Notes: a model not told the origin generated them from the sequence alone. 64,000 nucleotides of DNA from Sutcliffiella rhizosphaerae (GCF_917563925.1 NZ_CAKJTJ010000019.1:1-64000), one strand, 5' to 3'. Shown: positions 25,046 to 34,206, counted from the stretch's first letter. Numbers and translations are program-made.

Positions 25046-25690
25046 TTAGCCTACTCTTGCTTCTGCCACTGCTTCTACATACTGTTTTGCAAGGTCGGTG
25101 AGTTTCTCCCATTGGTTGTTTTCGATATAGTCTTTATTGAGGAGAGAGCCTCCAACACCAGCTGCGACTGCACCTGCTTTGACAAATTCGCCAATATTAT
25201 TGAGATCAATTCCACCAGTTGGCATCATAGGGATATGCCCAAGTGGCCCCCTGACGTCTTTGATAAATTTACTTCCTAAGACACTAGCAGGGAACACTTT
25301 TACAATGTCAGCTCCCCATTCGTAAGCTTGCAGTATTTCTGTTGGTGTGAACACACCTGGAATGGCTATTTTTCCATAACGGTTTGCAACTTTAATAGTT
25401 TCTTGACTTAATGTAGGGGCAAAAAGAAATTCTGCACCTGCATGAATGGCTAGAGTTGCGGCACCTCCGTCAAGTACTGTACCTGCGCCAATCACTGCAT
25501 GGTCACTATAATTTAATTTTGCTTGTTGGATCGTTTCTAACACGTTGTCTGAATCCATGGTCATTTCTATACCAGTGACTCCACCTTCAACAAGGGCATC
25601 AATTACATACATCACTTTTTCCTTGTCGACTTTTCTTACGACCGCAACGACTCCAGATTCTTCAATTTTATTTAAAAGCTGTCGTTTCAT
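25046..25690 (-). CDS. kdgA: 2-keto-3-deoxy-6-phosphogluconate (KDPG) aldolase
   Basis: A 214-residue class I aldolase that splits KDPG into pyruvate and glyceraldehyde 3-phosphate, the last step of the Entner-Doudoroff and uronate routes. The barrel motifs are GVTGIEMTMDS, VIGAGTVLDGG and the Schiff-base lysine in ADIVKVFPASVLG, then MPTGGIDLNN. It lies 11 bases after the KDG kinase gene, so together they convert 2-keto-3-deoxygluconate into central metabolites. GGAGAGAAATAA precedes the ATG. Confidence 0.93.
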   Translation of the reverse strand: MKRQLLNKIEESGVVAVVRKVDKEKVMYVIDALVEGGVTGIEMTMDSDNVLETIQQAKLNYSDHAVIGAGTVLDGGAATLAIHAGAEFLFAPTLSQETIKVANRYGKIAIPGVFTPTEILQAYEWGADIVKVFPASVLGSKFIKDVRGPLGHIPMMPTGGIDLNNIGEFVKAGAVAAGVGGSLLNKDYIENNQWEKLTDLAKQYVEAVAEARVG

Positions 25691-25701
25691 TTATTTCTCT
25701 C

Positions 25702-26661
25702 CTATCTTAGTACGTCTTTTTCAGCGTCATGGAATGTTTCGATATCTTTTTTACACGGTAGACCTTCGATATCGCCTTTAACGGTTACGACCATTGCACC
25801 AACTGTTGCCCCTAGTTTTACACACTCACTTAACTCTTTCTTTTCCAGTAGACCGGAAAGAATTCCAGCAGCAAAACCGTCACCAGCACCAACTGGATCA
25901 ATGACACGATCTACTTTATAGCTAGGTAAGAAACCAGATTCTCCATCTTTAGTAGAATAATAGGTTCCGACACTCCCATTTTTAATGCAAATTTTTGAAC
26001 CGCCATTTTGATGAAAACGATAAGCGATTTCTTCATAATCTGAAGTGCCAAATAAGTATTCCGCCTCATCAAGACCAGGCATAAAAACGTCTGCTTGGCT
26101 CACTAACTCTAGTAAAATATCTTTGGCATCTGGATTTTCAGAAATTAATTTAAAGCGTAGATTCGGATCAAAGGACAAGGTAATGTCATTTTCTTTGGCA
26201 AATTTGGCTACCTGCCTTGTCGCTTCTAAACAACTCTCACTCAGTAGGGGAGTGATACCGGTTAAATGAATGATTTTTGCATTTTTTATATAATCCCAAT
26301 TAAAATCAAGATAGTTTAACTGACTAGCAGCTGATCCTTTTCTATAATAATAGACTTGAGTGGATCCTTCACGAAGTCTTTCTTTCAAGTATATACTAGT
26401 TGGATAATTGTTATCATAGGTCACGTAAGTAGTATCGACACCTTCACCGCGAATAGAAGAAACGAGATACTTTCCTAACTCATCATCTCCTACTCTACTT
26501 ATCCACCCAGCAGTATGTCCAAGTCTTGTGACGCCAATTGCCACATTTGACTCTGCACCTCCATGCCTTTTGTAGAATTTATTTACGTAGCGTAAAGGGC
26601 CGTCTAAATCGGCTTCAAACACTACCATCGTTTCACCTAGTGTAACAACTTCAGGGTACAT
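25702..26661 (-). CDS. kdgK: 2-keto-3-deoxygluconate kinase
   Basis: A 319-residue PfkB-family sugar kinase. The N-terminal signature is GGAESNVAIGVTRLGHTAGWISRVGDD near residue 35, and the C-terminal active-site motif is DPVGAGDGFAAGILSG with the catalytic aspartate. Sequence and the neighbouring aldolase identify KDG as substrate. The ATG at 26661 is preferred because ATGGAGAGGA, which contains the earlier in-frame ATG at 26679, reads as its ribosome binding site. It lies 32 bases after the transporter gene. Confidence 0.9.
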   Translation of the reverse strand: MYPEVVTLGETMVVFEADLDGPLRYVNKFYKRHGGAESNVAIGVTRLGHTAGWISRVGDDELGKYLVSSIRGEGVDTTYVTYDNNYPTSIYLKERLREGSTQVYYYRKGSAASQLNYLDFNWDYIKNAKIIHLTGITPLLSESCLEATRQVAKFAKENDITLSFDPNLRFKLISENPDAKDILLELVSQADVFMPGLDEAEYLFGTSDYEEIAYRFHQNGGSKICIKNGSVGTYYSTKDGESGFLPSYKVDRVIDPVGAGDGFAAGILSGLLEKKELSECVKLGATVGAMVVTVKGDIEGLPCKKDIETFHDAEKDVLR

Positions 26662-26693
26662 TGATAAATTCCTCTCCATTTCACTGTAAGACT

Positions 26694-28187
26694 TTATGCT
26701 GCTTTTCTATTTTTTAAATGACCGAGGATAATCGGTAAGAATAATGAAAGAACTGCTAAAATTATTAATGTTAGAGAAATCGGACGTGTAAAGAAGATAC
26801 TATAGCTACCGTCAGACATAATTAAAGCACGTCTCATTTCGCTTTCTGCCATTGGTCCTAAAATAAGGGCTAAGACAATTGGAGATGCTGGGAAATCGAA
26901 CTTTTTCATGAAATACCCGATAACTCCTGCCACTAACATGACAAATACATCGAAGTAATTGTTACTAATCGCATATGCGCCAATGGTAGAAAAAACAATA
27001 ATAATTGGAGCTAAGAATGATTTAGGTACCTTTAACACTTTTGTAAATAGCCTAATTCCTCTAAGCCCGAATGCAAGCATAACAAGGTTAGCGATGATCA
27101 TTCCTGCGAATAAGGTATAAACTAATGCGCCACTAGTGACAAATAATTGCGGACCTGGCTGGATACCTTGTACGACTAACGCTCCTAGTAAAACTGCTGT
27201 TACAGCATCTCCAGGGATACCTAATGTTAATAGCGGTACCATGGCTCCGCCGGTTAATCCACTGTTCGCAGCTTCAGCAGCAGCTACTCCTTTTGGATTT
27301 CCTTTTCCGAACGAATCCTTTTCATCTTTCTTCGCAAAACGTTTCGCTTCGTTATAGGATACAAATGCTGCGATATCAGCTCCCGCCCCTGGAACGATTC
27401 CGATGAAGGTACCAATAAATCCAGAACGAATGATTGTCCCCCATAAAATGCGAAGCTCTCTCCATTTCGGTAACACGTAATTAGCAACAATTTTATCTAA
27501 ACGATTCTTTTTTCCTATTTCATCTTCCATCGTAATTAATGCTTCTGAAACAGCAAATAGACCAATCATAACAGGGATAAAGGAAACCCCATTAAGTAAT
27601 GAAAGTTGATCAAATGTAAAACGAGGATAACTTGTCATTGGATCCATACCGACAGTTGCGATTAATAGTCCTACCATCCCTACGATGAGCCCTTTAATGA
27701 CGGATTTTCCTGCAATACTTGATATAATACTAAGTCCAAAAATGGCTAGGCCGAACATTTCTGGTGCACTAAATACTAATGCTACTTGCGCAAGCTGTGG
27801 GGCAATTAAAATGAGTGATATAACACTAATTAATCCACCAGTTGTAGACGCAATTGCAGCTATACCTAGTGCTTTTCCAGCTTTTCCGGCTTTCGTCAAT
27901 GGATAGCCATCAAGTGAAGTTGCTGCTGATGCTGGAGTTCCAGGAGTATTTAATAGAATAGCTGTAATCGATCCTCCATAAATAGAACCGAAATAAATTC
28001 CAATTAATAATAGAATTCCCGAAACAGCTTCCATACCGAATGTAATAGGTAAAAATAAAGCAACACCCATTGTCGCTGTTAGTCCTGGTAGGGAACCGAT
28101 GATAATACCTGCAAGAACACCACAAACTATTAATATTAGTATGCTAGGCTGAAGCACATTACCTAGACCTTGTAGGAGCAATTCCAT
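26694..28187 (-). CDS. tctA: Tripartite tricarboxylate-type transporter, large membrane subunit TctA
   Basis: A 497-residue permease with about twelve helices. The family signature GLTATMGVALFLPITFGM lies near residue 33, with further conserved glycine/proline loops GGSITAILLNTPGTPASAATSLDGYP and IPGDAVTAVLLGAL. TTT systems use an extracytoplasmic binding protein with this subunit and TctB to take up carboxylates by secondary transport. The operon with KDG kinase and aldolase suggests a sugar acid as substrate. Strong TAAGGAGGACAG site before the ATG. Confidence 0.92.
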   Translation of the reverse strand: MELLLQGLGNVLQPSILILIVCGVLAGIIIGSLPGLTATMGVALFLPITFGMEAVSGILLLIGIYFGSIYGGSITAILLNTPGTPASAATSLDGYPLTKAGKAGKALGIAAIASTTGGLISVISLILIAPQLAQVALVFSAPEMFGLAIFGLSIISSIAGKSVIKGLIVGMVGLLIATVGMDPMTSYPRFTFDQLSLLNGVSFIPVMIGLFAVSEALITMEDEIGKKNRLDKIVANYVLPKWRELRILWGTIIRSGFIGTFIGIVPGAGADIAAFVSYNEAKRFAKKDEKDSFGKGNPKGVAAAEAANSGLTGGAMVPLLTLGIPGDAVTAVLLGALVVQGIQPGPQLFVTSGALVYTLFAGMIIANLVMLAFGLRGIRLFTKVLKVPKSFLAPIIIVFSTIGAYAISNNYFDVFVMLVAGVIGYFMKKFDFPASPIVLALILGPMAESEMRRALIMSDGSYSIFFTRPISLTLIILAVLSLFLPIILGHLKNRKAA

Positions 28188-28200
28188 TTATCTGTCCTCC

Positions 28201-28641
28201 TTAATAAAGCAATCCATGTGGAATAGGAACATTTAATAGATATTCAAAAACTAATGTGATAGAAATTCCGACAATAACGGAAGTCAGAATGATTGTTTTT
28301 ACCTTCCTTACTTCCATTAGCCACATCCAGACAGATGAAAATAAAACAGTCATTACTAAGAAACCGATAAGTTCAACTAATACAACATATATAAGTAATG
28401 AAAAGATTCCTAAACCAAAAATGAGCGCTTTTTTTCCTGTTAAAAACGTGACGGAACTTTCGTCTTCTCTTTTTAAAAGGAGAGCAATAGATAAAAAGCC
28501 TAAAACTGCTGCAATTAATTGTGGAAAGAATCCAGAACCAGGTACTGCACCCTTTGCCTCTGGAAATGTATTTGCGTATAGCCAAACTGCGATAGAAAAC
28601 AACAACAAGCAACTACCAATGATTCTATTTGCTAATGTCAT
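28201..28641 (-). CDS. tctB: Tripartite tricarboxylate-type transporter, small membrane subunit TctB
   Basis: A 146-residue protein with four predicted membrane helices, the usual size for TctB. The first segment is IIGSCLLLFSIAVWLYANTFPEAKG, including the family FP motif, followed by GSGFFPQLIAAVLGFLSIALLL. It works with TctA as the membrane part of the importer. It is 13 bases ahead of tctA and has AAGAGGTG upstream of its ATG. Confidence 0.88.
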   Translation of the reverse strand: MTLANRIIGSCLLLFSIAVWLYANTFPEAKGAVPGSGFFPQLIAAVLGFLSIALLLKREDESSVTFLTGKKALIFGLGIFSLLIYVVLVELIGFLVMTVLFSSVWMWLMEVRKVKTIILTSVIVGISITLVFEYLLNVPIPHGLLY

Positions 28642-28685
28642 TTGGACACCTCTTATTAATAGACATGATTTAATTTGGTGTAGAT

Positions 28686-28720
28686 AAGCGAAAAGACTAG
28701 AATAGCTAGTCTTTTCGCTT
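28686..28720 (-). other. Intercistronic stem-loop between tctC and tctB
   Basis: A 15-pair perfect stem (AAGCGAAAAGACTAG / CTAGTCTTTTCGCTT) with a five-base loop follows the tctC stop. On the minus strand it is followed by ATCTACACC, not a T-run. It is more likely an mRNA-stabilising or partial read-through structure that keeps binding-protein levels above permease levels than a full terminator. Confidence 0.6.
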
Positions 28721-28728
28721 TTGATAAT

Positions 28729-29697
28729 TTAGTTTAGATCTAATGAAGGGATCAGCTCACTAAAGATGTCATCTTGAGATTTTAATAACTCAGAGAAACC
28801 TTCACTATTCTCATAACGGTAACCTAAACCAAACTTATCTAGAGTAGATTTGAACTCGTCACTTTGTGCAGCAACAGCAAATGCTTCTTCTAACTTTTTC
28901 GCCTCAGCGTCTGGAATATCTTTTGGTGCTGCTACACCTCTCCAAGTACCAATGGATAAATCAATTCCACCTTCTTTTAATGTAGGAACATCTGGTAAAG
29001 AATCGACTCTGTTATCCGTCATTACTGCAAGAACTTTTAAATCTCCCGCTTCTACTTGAGTATGAACCTCAGCTGGACTTACTGCTACAGCATCAATATG
29101 ACCACCTAATAGAGCTGTTACTGCAGGGGCAGCACCATCAAATGGAACATGGTTTAATTCCACACCAACTTCTCTTTCAAAGGCAGAAGCAGCTAAATGC
29201 CAGATTGCGCCTGTTCCGGAGTTACCAACTTTTAAGCTTTTGTTCTTTGCATCTTCAATAAATTCTTCTACTGTATCCCAAGGTGCATCAGAACGAACTG
29301 TGATAGCTGCTGGATCTTCGTTTAATAGTGCAATAGGCTTTAAATCTTCATGAGAAAATTGTGCCAAGCCTGAATGAGGTAAAGTTAATAATTCTACAGT
29401 GACAACAGTTAGCGTGTATCCGTCAGCTTTAGAGTTTATCCCTGTTTGCATCCCCACGGCACCACCGCCACCTTCTCTATTAACTACTGCAATCGCTCTT
29501 CCTAATTCATCTTTAGCAATGTCTGCAAAAGAACGAGCTACTGCATCTGTTCCACCACCAGCAGAATAAGGAACAATTAATTCTAAGGACTTTGTAGGAA
29601 AATTAGTACCTGAAGCGCTTTCATTATTGCCGCCACCACATGCTGCTAATATAAGTATCATTACTAAAAAGAAACTAGTAATCTTTAATTTTTTCAT
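28729..29697 (-). CDS. tctC: Tripartite tricarboxylate-type transporter, binding lipoprotein TctC
   Basis: A 322-residue extracytoplasmic substrate-binding protein. Its signal peptide ends in the lipobox LILAAC with cysteine 21. The Bug/TctC family follows: FPTKSLELIVPYSAGGGTDAVARSFADIA, with the conserved PYSAGGGTD ligand loop. Later come GTGAIWHLAASAFEREVGVELNHVPFDGAAPAVTALLGGHIDA and PDVPTLKEGGIDL. The ATG at 29697 is taken as start because the longer frame from 29757 overlaps the IclR gene and adds a non-signal segment. Confidence 0.9.
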   Translation of the reverse strand: MKKLKITSFFLVMILILAACGGGNNESASGTNFPTKSLELIVPYSAGGGTDAVARSFADIAKDELGRAIAVVNREGGGGAVGMQTGINSKADGYTLTVVTVELLTLPHSGLAQFSHEDLKPIALLNEDPAAITVRSDAPWDTVEEFIEDAKNKSLKVGNSGTGAIWHLAASAFEREVGVELNHVPFDGAAPAVTALLGGHIDAVAVSPAEVHTQVEAGDLKVLAVMTDNRVDSLPDVPTLKEGGIDLSIGTWRGVAAPKDIPDAEAKKLEEAFAVAAQSDEFKSTLDKFGLGYRYENSEGFSELLKSQDDIFSELIPSLDLN

Positions 29698-29740
29698 TTT
29701 GAAATATCCCCTTTGTTTTTTTAATTTCTGACCGTATACT

Positions 29741-30493
29741 CTATTTTCTGTATCCAAGCTGTCGGGAAATGTTATCTGCCGTCTCTGTAAGTTTTGGAAT
29801 ATATGTTTCTAAGTGCTGATCTATCATCCTAGAAACAGGACCAGTAATACTAATTCCGTATTTTGCTTTCCTACTGCTATCAAAGACTGCAGCAGCAACA
29901 CACCTAATGCCTATTTCATGCTCTTGATTATCAAAGGCAAATCCGTTATTCCTAACTTCCTTTAATGTAGTTTTCAATTCTTCAGGAGTTGTTAGAGTGT
30001 ATTCTGTATATTTATGAAACGAATTATGGTTGATGTAATCATCTAACTGTTCCTCATCATACTTCGCTAAAATGGCCTTTCCTACTCCAGTACAATAAAG
30101 TGCTGCTCTTTTCCCTATTTGAGAATAGATTCTAATAGTTGATGAGTTTTCGACTTTATCGATATACAATAGTTCATTTCCATCTAACATGACGAGATGG
30201 ACTATTTCTCCTGATTCCTTACTTAATTTCTCTAAATGTGGTCTTGCAATTTCCACTACATTTAAGCTATCTACTACCACTTGATTCATCTCAAGAAATT
30301 TTAACCCTAAGCAATACAAACTATCTTTACCGACTTTACGGACATATGAACCACTTTCTAATGTCATAAGTAATCGGTGAGCAGTACTTTTAGCGACACC
30401 TAATTGGTTAGCAATCTCAGAAACACCCATTCCTTTAGGTGAACCTTTCAAAATCTCAAGAATCTCCATTGCTCTTTCTACAGATTGAATCAA
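29741..30493 (-). CDS. IclR family transcriptional regulator
   Basis: A 250-residue repressor or activator. The winged helix occupies residues 3-65 (MGVSEIANQLGVAKSTAHRLLMTLESGSYV), and the IclR effector domain follows (residues 80-250) with KRAALYCTGVGKAILA and GIRCVAAAVFDSSRKAKYGISITGP. It is first in the TctCBA-KdgK-KdgA operon and probably senses a sugar-acid intermediate such as KDG. The start is a TTG with AAAGGAG somewhat far (13 bases) upstream. In B. subtilis the equivalent operon uses a LacI-type KdgR. Confidence 0.87.
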   Translation of the reverse strand: MIQSVERAMEILEILKGSPKGMGVSEIANQLGVAKSTAHRLLMTLESGSYVRKVGKDSLYCLGLKFLEMNQVVVDSLNVVEIARPHLEKLSKESGEIVHLVMLDGNELLYIDKVENSSTIRIYSQIGKRAALYCTGVGKAILAKYDEEQLDDYINHNSFHKYTEYTLTTPEELKTTLKEVRNNGFAFDNQEHEIGIRCVAAAVFDSSRKAKYGISITGPVSRMIDQHLETYIPKLTETADNISRQLGYRK

Positions 30494-30534
30494 TATATAT
30501 TTTCAACTCCTTTCCACTTAGGTGAATTAACGTT

Positions 30535-30601
30535 GTTCCGCATTAAGGAACGGTGTTCTTTATTATGGGTTTATTATATTTCTATCTGAAAGCGTTGTCA
30601 A
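30535..30601 (-). promoter_or_regulatory. SigA promoter with cre site and inverted repeat ahead of the IclR-tct-kdg operon
   Basis: On the minus strand TTGACA (30596-30601) is separated by exactly 17 bases from TATAAT (30573-30578). A cre sequence, TGAAAGCGTTGTCA on the plus strand at 30587-30600, fits the CcpA consensus at every position and overlaps the -35 box, so glucose repression is expected. An inverted repeat GTTCC-N7-GGAAC at 30535-30551 lies downstream of the start point and is a candidate IclR operator. Confidence 0.85.
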
Positions 30602-30886
30602 TCAATTTTGAGGGATAATCCGACAGATTTTTTGGATTTGTCGAGAAACTGCGTGGTGTGACAAGCATTGTATTTGAGCAGTAACTGTTTCTACGATTGC
30701 TGAGATATTGTTTTTCAAGTTTGCAGGTGAAAAATTAGTAATAGGGCCTAGTGTTTGTATAAAGAATGATGAAATAATTTCTACACAAAAAGTAGTAGAA
30801 TTAATTAATAATTACCAAAAACAATGCCGCTATTATATTATTAAACTAGAAGGTAAACACAACAAATATAAAAATGGGGTCATAAG
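30602..30886. other. Divergent intergenic region
   Basis: This separates the IclR operon from yndG. A 68-codon frame at 30708-30914 overlaps the yndG start and has no ribosome binding site. Its amino-acid pattern (GEKLVIGPSVCIKNDE) is weakly protein-like, so a gene fragment is possible, but I do not call it a gene. Confidence 0.4.
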
Positions 30887-31798
30887 ATGTCAAAATCTAA
30901 GCCGATTTATGTAGAGACTTTAATAGATAGTGAACTAGAAAAGGTTTGGGAACACACACAAGATCCTGAAATACATCAGCAATGGGATTTGCGCTTTTCT
31001 AATATTCAATATTTCCCAAAAGAAAAGAAAGAAGATCCGCAGAGGTTTCTTTACAAAACAAATATTGGTTTTGGGATTAGTATTGCAGGTGAGGGAGAGA
31101 GTGTAGGAGAGTCACTTAAAGATCAAGAAAGAATATCTTCTCTGAAATTTTGGACCGATCATCCATTGTCTTTAATTGATGAGGGAAGTGGATATTGGAA
31201 ATATGTTCAAACCGAAAATGGTATAAAATTCTTCACACAGTATGATTACAAAACTAAATTTGGCTATTTAGGTAGACTGCTTGATTTTCTTTTTAAACCA
31301 CTTATGGGCTGGGCGACTGCTTGGAGTTTTGACTGTTTGCGATTGTGGTTAGAAAAAGAAATCCCTCCTGGTATTTCCTTTATGAGAAGTATTTTCCATT
31401 ATATACTGAGCTTTATTTTAGCGTTTATTTGGATATATCAAGGACTTGTTCCTAAAGTGCTGTATCAAGAAGCTGGAGAATTAACTTTGTTTAAGGGAAT
31501 TGGATGGTTCCAAGGTCACGAGGAGCTATTTTTATATTCTTTAGGAACGGTACAAATCGTCTTTGGGTTACTTTTTCTTCTATTTAGTATGACAAGGTGG
31601 CTTCATTTCATGAACATTTTTGCACTTTTGTGTTTAGGGGTTGGGGCTTTGATGAGTCAAGGAATTTTATTTGCAGCTCCTTTTAATCCAACTACTATCA
31701 CTATTGCAATGATTGGTTATTCTGTAATTGCTTTATTAAATTTACGAGATTTACCAAAGGCCTCAAACTGTAAAAGAAAACGAGCAAGTAGAAGGTGA
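30887..31798 (+). CDS. yndG: YndG-like protein: SRPBCC domain plus DoxX-like membrane domain
   Basis: A 303-residue two-part protein. Residues 1-155 are a START/SRPBCC ligand-binding fold (YVETLIDSELEKVWEHTQDPEIHQQWDLRF). Residues 165-290 form four membrane helices of DoxX-like type (GLVPKVLYQEAGELTLFKGIG). It is the first of three tightly coupled genes matching the yndG-yndH-yndJ order in Bacillus subtilis, whose function is not established. The gene overlaps the frame of the next one at its stop. Confidence 0.78.
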   Translation: MSKSKPIYVETLIDSELEKVWEHTQDPEIHQQWDLRFSNIQYFPKEKKEDPQRFLYKTNIGFGISIAGEGESVGESLKDQERISSLKFWTDHPLSLIDEGSGYWKYVQTENGIKFFTQYDYKTKFGYLGRLLDFLFKPLMGWATAWSFDCLRLWLEKEIPPGISFMRSIFHYILSFILAFIWIYQGLVPKVLYQEAGELTLFKGIGWFQGHEELFLYSLGTVQIVFGLLFLLFSMTRWLHFMNIFALLCLGVGALMSQGILFAAPFNPTTITIAMIGYSVIALLNLRDLPKASNCKRKRASRR

Positions 31799-31803
31799 AA
31801 ACA

Positions 31804-32472
31804 ATGCTTTCCATATATGAACAAGCATTAGGGGAAAATTACAAACAGCTCCATCCTCAGTTACAGAAAAAATTTGGCCTAACAAGTGAAATGAAAATAG
31901 CAAGTATTTGTCACGGAGTGATGGAAGAAATATGGGGTGGCCGTTTCTATATGTACCCATTTCTCCAGTTAGGTACTTTAAAAAATATTACTTTTCCAGA
32001 AAGGGGTAAAGATATCCCCTTCACTTTGGAAAATTATGCGTATCAAAACTCATTTGGTCAAGAATGTATGGCATGGATTCGAAGATTTCATTTTAACAAA
32101 ACGAGAAGTTTTGATGCCACAATGATATACAAATCCAATAGGAGGCGAATCGTGGACTACTTGGGTATTGATCAAGATTTGATTACCGATATTGATATAT
32201 CAGTTTTAGATAATGGAGGAATTAGGCTTCTGTCAGCGCCTTTAGTGCTTTATAAACATGGATTGAAAGTAAGTATTCCACGTTTTTTCTCTGGTACAGC
32301 TGAAGCTTTGGAATGGTATGACGATGAAAAAGAACAGTTTCATATTCAAGTTGAGGTTAAGAATAGATATTTTGGAACGATTTTTGGCTATAGAGGGACA
32401 TTTACAATAGAGTATTTTAGTTTTGATAGTTTTCCTGAATATGTAATACCAAGAAAAGAAACAAATCTATGA
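31804..32472 (+). CDS. yndH: YndH-like DUF4166 protein
   Basis: A 222-residue soluble protein of the DUF4166 family. Conserved parts are LGENYKQLHPQLQKKFGL at the N-terminus and ECMAWIRRFHFNKTRSFDATMIYKSNRRRIVDYLG, then a beta-rich segment. Biochemical role unknown. AGAAGGTG is eight bases before the ATG at 31804, which is preferred over the GTG at 31795 that overlaps the yndG stop. It is probably translated by coupling with yndG. Confidence 0.78.
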   Translation: MLSIYEQALGENYKQLHPQLQKKFGLTSEMKIASICHGVMEEIWGGRFYMYPFLQLGTLKNITFPERGKDIPFTLENYAYQNSFGQECMAWIRRFHFNKTRSFDATMIYKSNRRRIVDYLGIDQDLITDIDISVLDNGGIRLLSAPLVLYKHGLKVSIPRFFSGTAEALEWYDDEKEQFHIQVEVKNRYFGTIFGYRGTFTIEYFSFDSFPEYVIPRKETNL

Positions 32473-32498
32473 TCAATCTAACACCTAGGGAGAATACT

Positions 32499-34169
32499 AT
32501 GAAGAAAATAATAATTACACAAGCATTACTAGGACTTGGTTTATGGTTACTATCCTTTTACATCCTTCATGTGCCGCAAATAGAGAGGCTGCTTCTTTTT
32601 GGCATGCTAGTAATTCTTCCAGTAACGCTTTATTTAACAGAAACGAAAGATCGCAATGGAAATTTCTTTAAAACTTATTTGTTATCCATCCATCTTTATC
32701 CTATTGCTGCACTTCTAGCATTTGCATCTTATTTCTATCCTATTGGCTTAACGGCAGGATTACTTTCCAGTGGGTGGTTGCTTTGGACTGCTATGGTTTG
32801 TTGTTACGGGTTGTTTAGATTATTAGCTAGAGGAATGAAACGTATTGAGGAGATAAGCATAGATATTGGACTGATTTATCTTATCCTTGGAGGAATATGG
32901 TTTTCTATTTTCCAATTTGGGATAGATGTGATGGAGTTTGGACCAGTCATCACCTTATTGACGGCCATCCATTTTCATTTCTCTGCTCTTATTACTCCTA
33001 TTTTTATAGGTCTTTTAGGAAGGGTGATAAGACAACATAATGGTTACTTACCTCCACTCTTTCGAATTATTGCGGTAGGTGTGATGCTTAGTTCGCTTGG
33101 TATTGCGATCGGTATTACATACTCTAGAGTAATAGAATTGATGTTTGTGGTCATTTATGTGGGTTGTTTATGGATATATGCTTATTTTACAATCGTTACC
33201 ATACGAAGAGTCATCAAGAATAAGTATGGCTATATTCTATTACTTTCTTCTTCTGCTACCTTAATCATAACAATGGGATTAGCTTTTTATTATGGATTAG
33301 GCAGGCTTCTACATATTGAATTTATCTCCATTCCCGATATGGTTTCCCTTCATGGGATTGGTAATGCCTTTGGTTTTGTTTTTCTAGGTGTTATGGGGTG
33401 GGTGTTAGTTAATCCAAAAGTGAAAGAGAATCCATATGGTATCCCATTTAGTAATTACTATGGGAAATGGAAAATTGGAGCAGATTTTTTCCAAGAGGAC
33501 AAGAATAGTGGTCCATATAAGGGATTAGTGGATGATATAACAACCTTTCAACAACCTGGATTTAATACAAATAAAGTTCATCCTGAAATTAGAAGCTTTT
33601 ACGAAAATACTAAAGATTATCAATTAATTTCAAGTGTACTTTGGCAAAAAGGTTTTCATCTTTTATCACGTTTATATAAAGTGTGGAGTTCCCAAGTAGA
33701 GCAAATTAACTTACCGCTGAATAATGAAGGCATTGAGCAAAATGTAGAAAGTAAGATTATCGCTGTGGATAATAATAAAGATGGAAGGGAAAAAGTACGT
33801 GCATGGATCAGAACATCCAAAGAAACAAAAAAGGCTGTATTTGTTGCAGCCTACTCCTATCATAAATATCAAAATAATGTGTATGTAAATATTGCGCTAC
33901 CCCTTCCTTTAGGACAAATGACGGGTATACTCCGATTTAAAAATCCACAAAGTGAAAACAAAAATAATGGTTTCATCCTTACTAGTAAAGGAGAACAAGA
34001 TGAAGGAATTTACTACGTTACGAAGTGGTTTTCTATCCGATTACCAATTAATGAGCGCTTTCTAGTATGGATGCCAACTGATACAAATGTAATCAAGGCA
34101 ACTCATGAGATGTGGATGATGGGTAAAAAATTTCTTACTATTGATTACGAGATAGAGAAAAGAAAGTAA
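32499..34169 (+). CDS. yndJ: YndJ-like membrane protein
   Basis: A 556-residue protein. The N-terminal 330 residues hold about nine membrane helices with a histidine-rich segment (LLTAIHFHFSALITPIFIGLLGRVI and MVSLHGIGNAFGFVFLG) typical of YndJ. The C-terminal 220 residues form a soluble domain (SNYYGKWKIGADFF, then VWSSQVEQINLPLNNEGIEQNV). It is the last gene of the operon, with ABC-type and other catalytic motifs absent. The ATG at 32499 follows TAGGGAGA; an upstream in-frame ATG at 32469 overlaps the yndH stop. Confidence 0.8.
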   Translation: MKKIIITQALLGLGLWLLSFYILHVPQIERLLLFGMLVILPVTLYLTETKDRNGNFFKTYLLSIHLYPIAALLAFASYFYPIGLTAGLLSSGWLLWTAMVCCYGLFRLLARGMKRIEEISIDIGLIYLILGGIWFSIFQFGIDVMEFGPVITLLTAIHFHFSALITPIFIGLLGRVIRQHNGYLPPLFRIIAVGVMLSSLGIAIGITYSRVIELMFVVIYVGCLWIYAYFTIVTIRRVIKNKYGYILLLSSSATLIITMGLAFYYGLGRLLHIEFISIPDMVSLHGIGNAFGFVFLGVMGWVLVNPKVKENPYGIPFSNYYGKWKIGADFFQEDKNSGPYKGLVDDITTFQQPGFNTNKVHPEIRSFYENTKDYQLISSVLWQKGFHLLSRLYKVWSSQVEQINLPLNNEGIEQNVESKIIAVDNNKDGREKVRAWIRTSKETKKAVFVAAYSYHKYQNNVYVNIALPLPLGQMTGILRFKNPQSENKNNGFILTSKGEQDEGIYYVTKWFSIRLPINERFLVWMPTDTNVIKATHEMWMMGKKFLTIDYEIEKRK

Positions 34170-34177
34170 TAGGCTTC

Positions 34178-34206
34178 AAAAAGACCTCAAATAGGAGGTC
34201 TTTATA
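34178..34206 (+). terminator. Terminator of the yndGHJ operon
   Basis: AAAGACCTC (34180-34188) pairs with GAGGTCTTT (34195-34203) around AAATAG, with As before and a short T-rich tail after. Confidence 0.8.

Noticed and set aside
30708-30914. 68-codon plus-strand frame before yndG
   Set aside because: It has no ribosome binding site and overlaps the start of yndG; at most it is a gene fragment.
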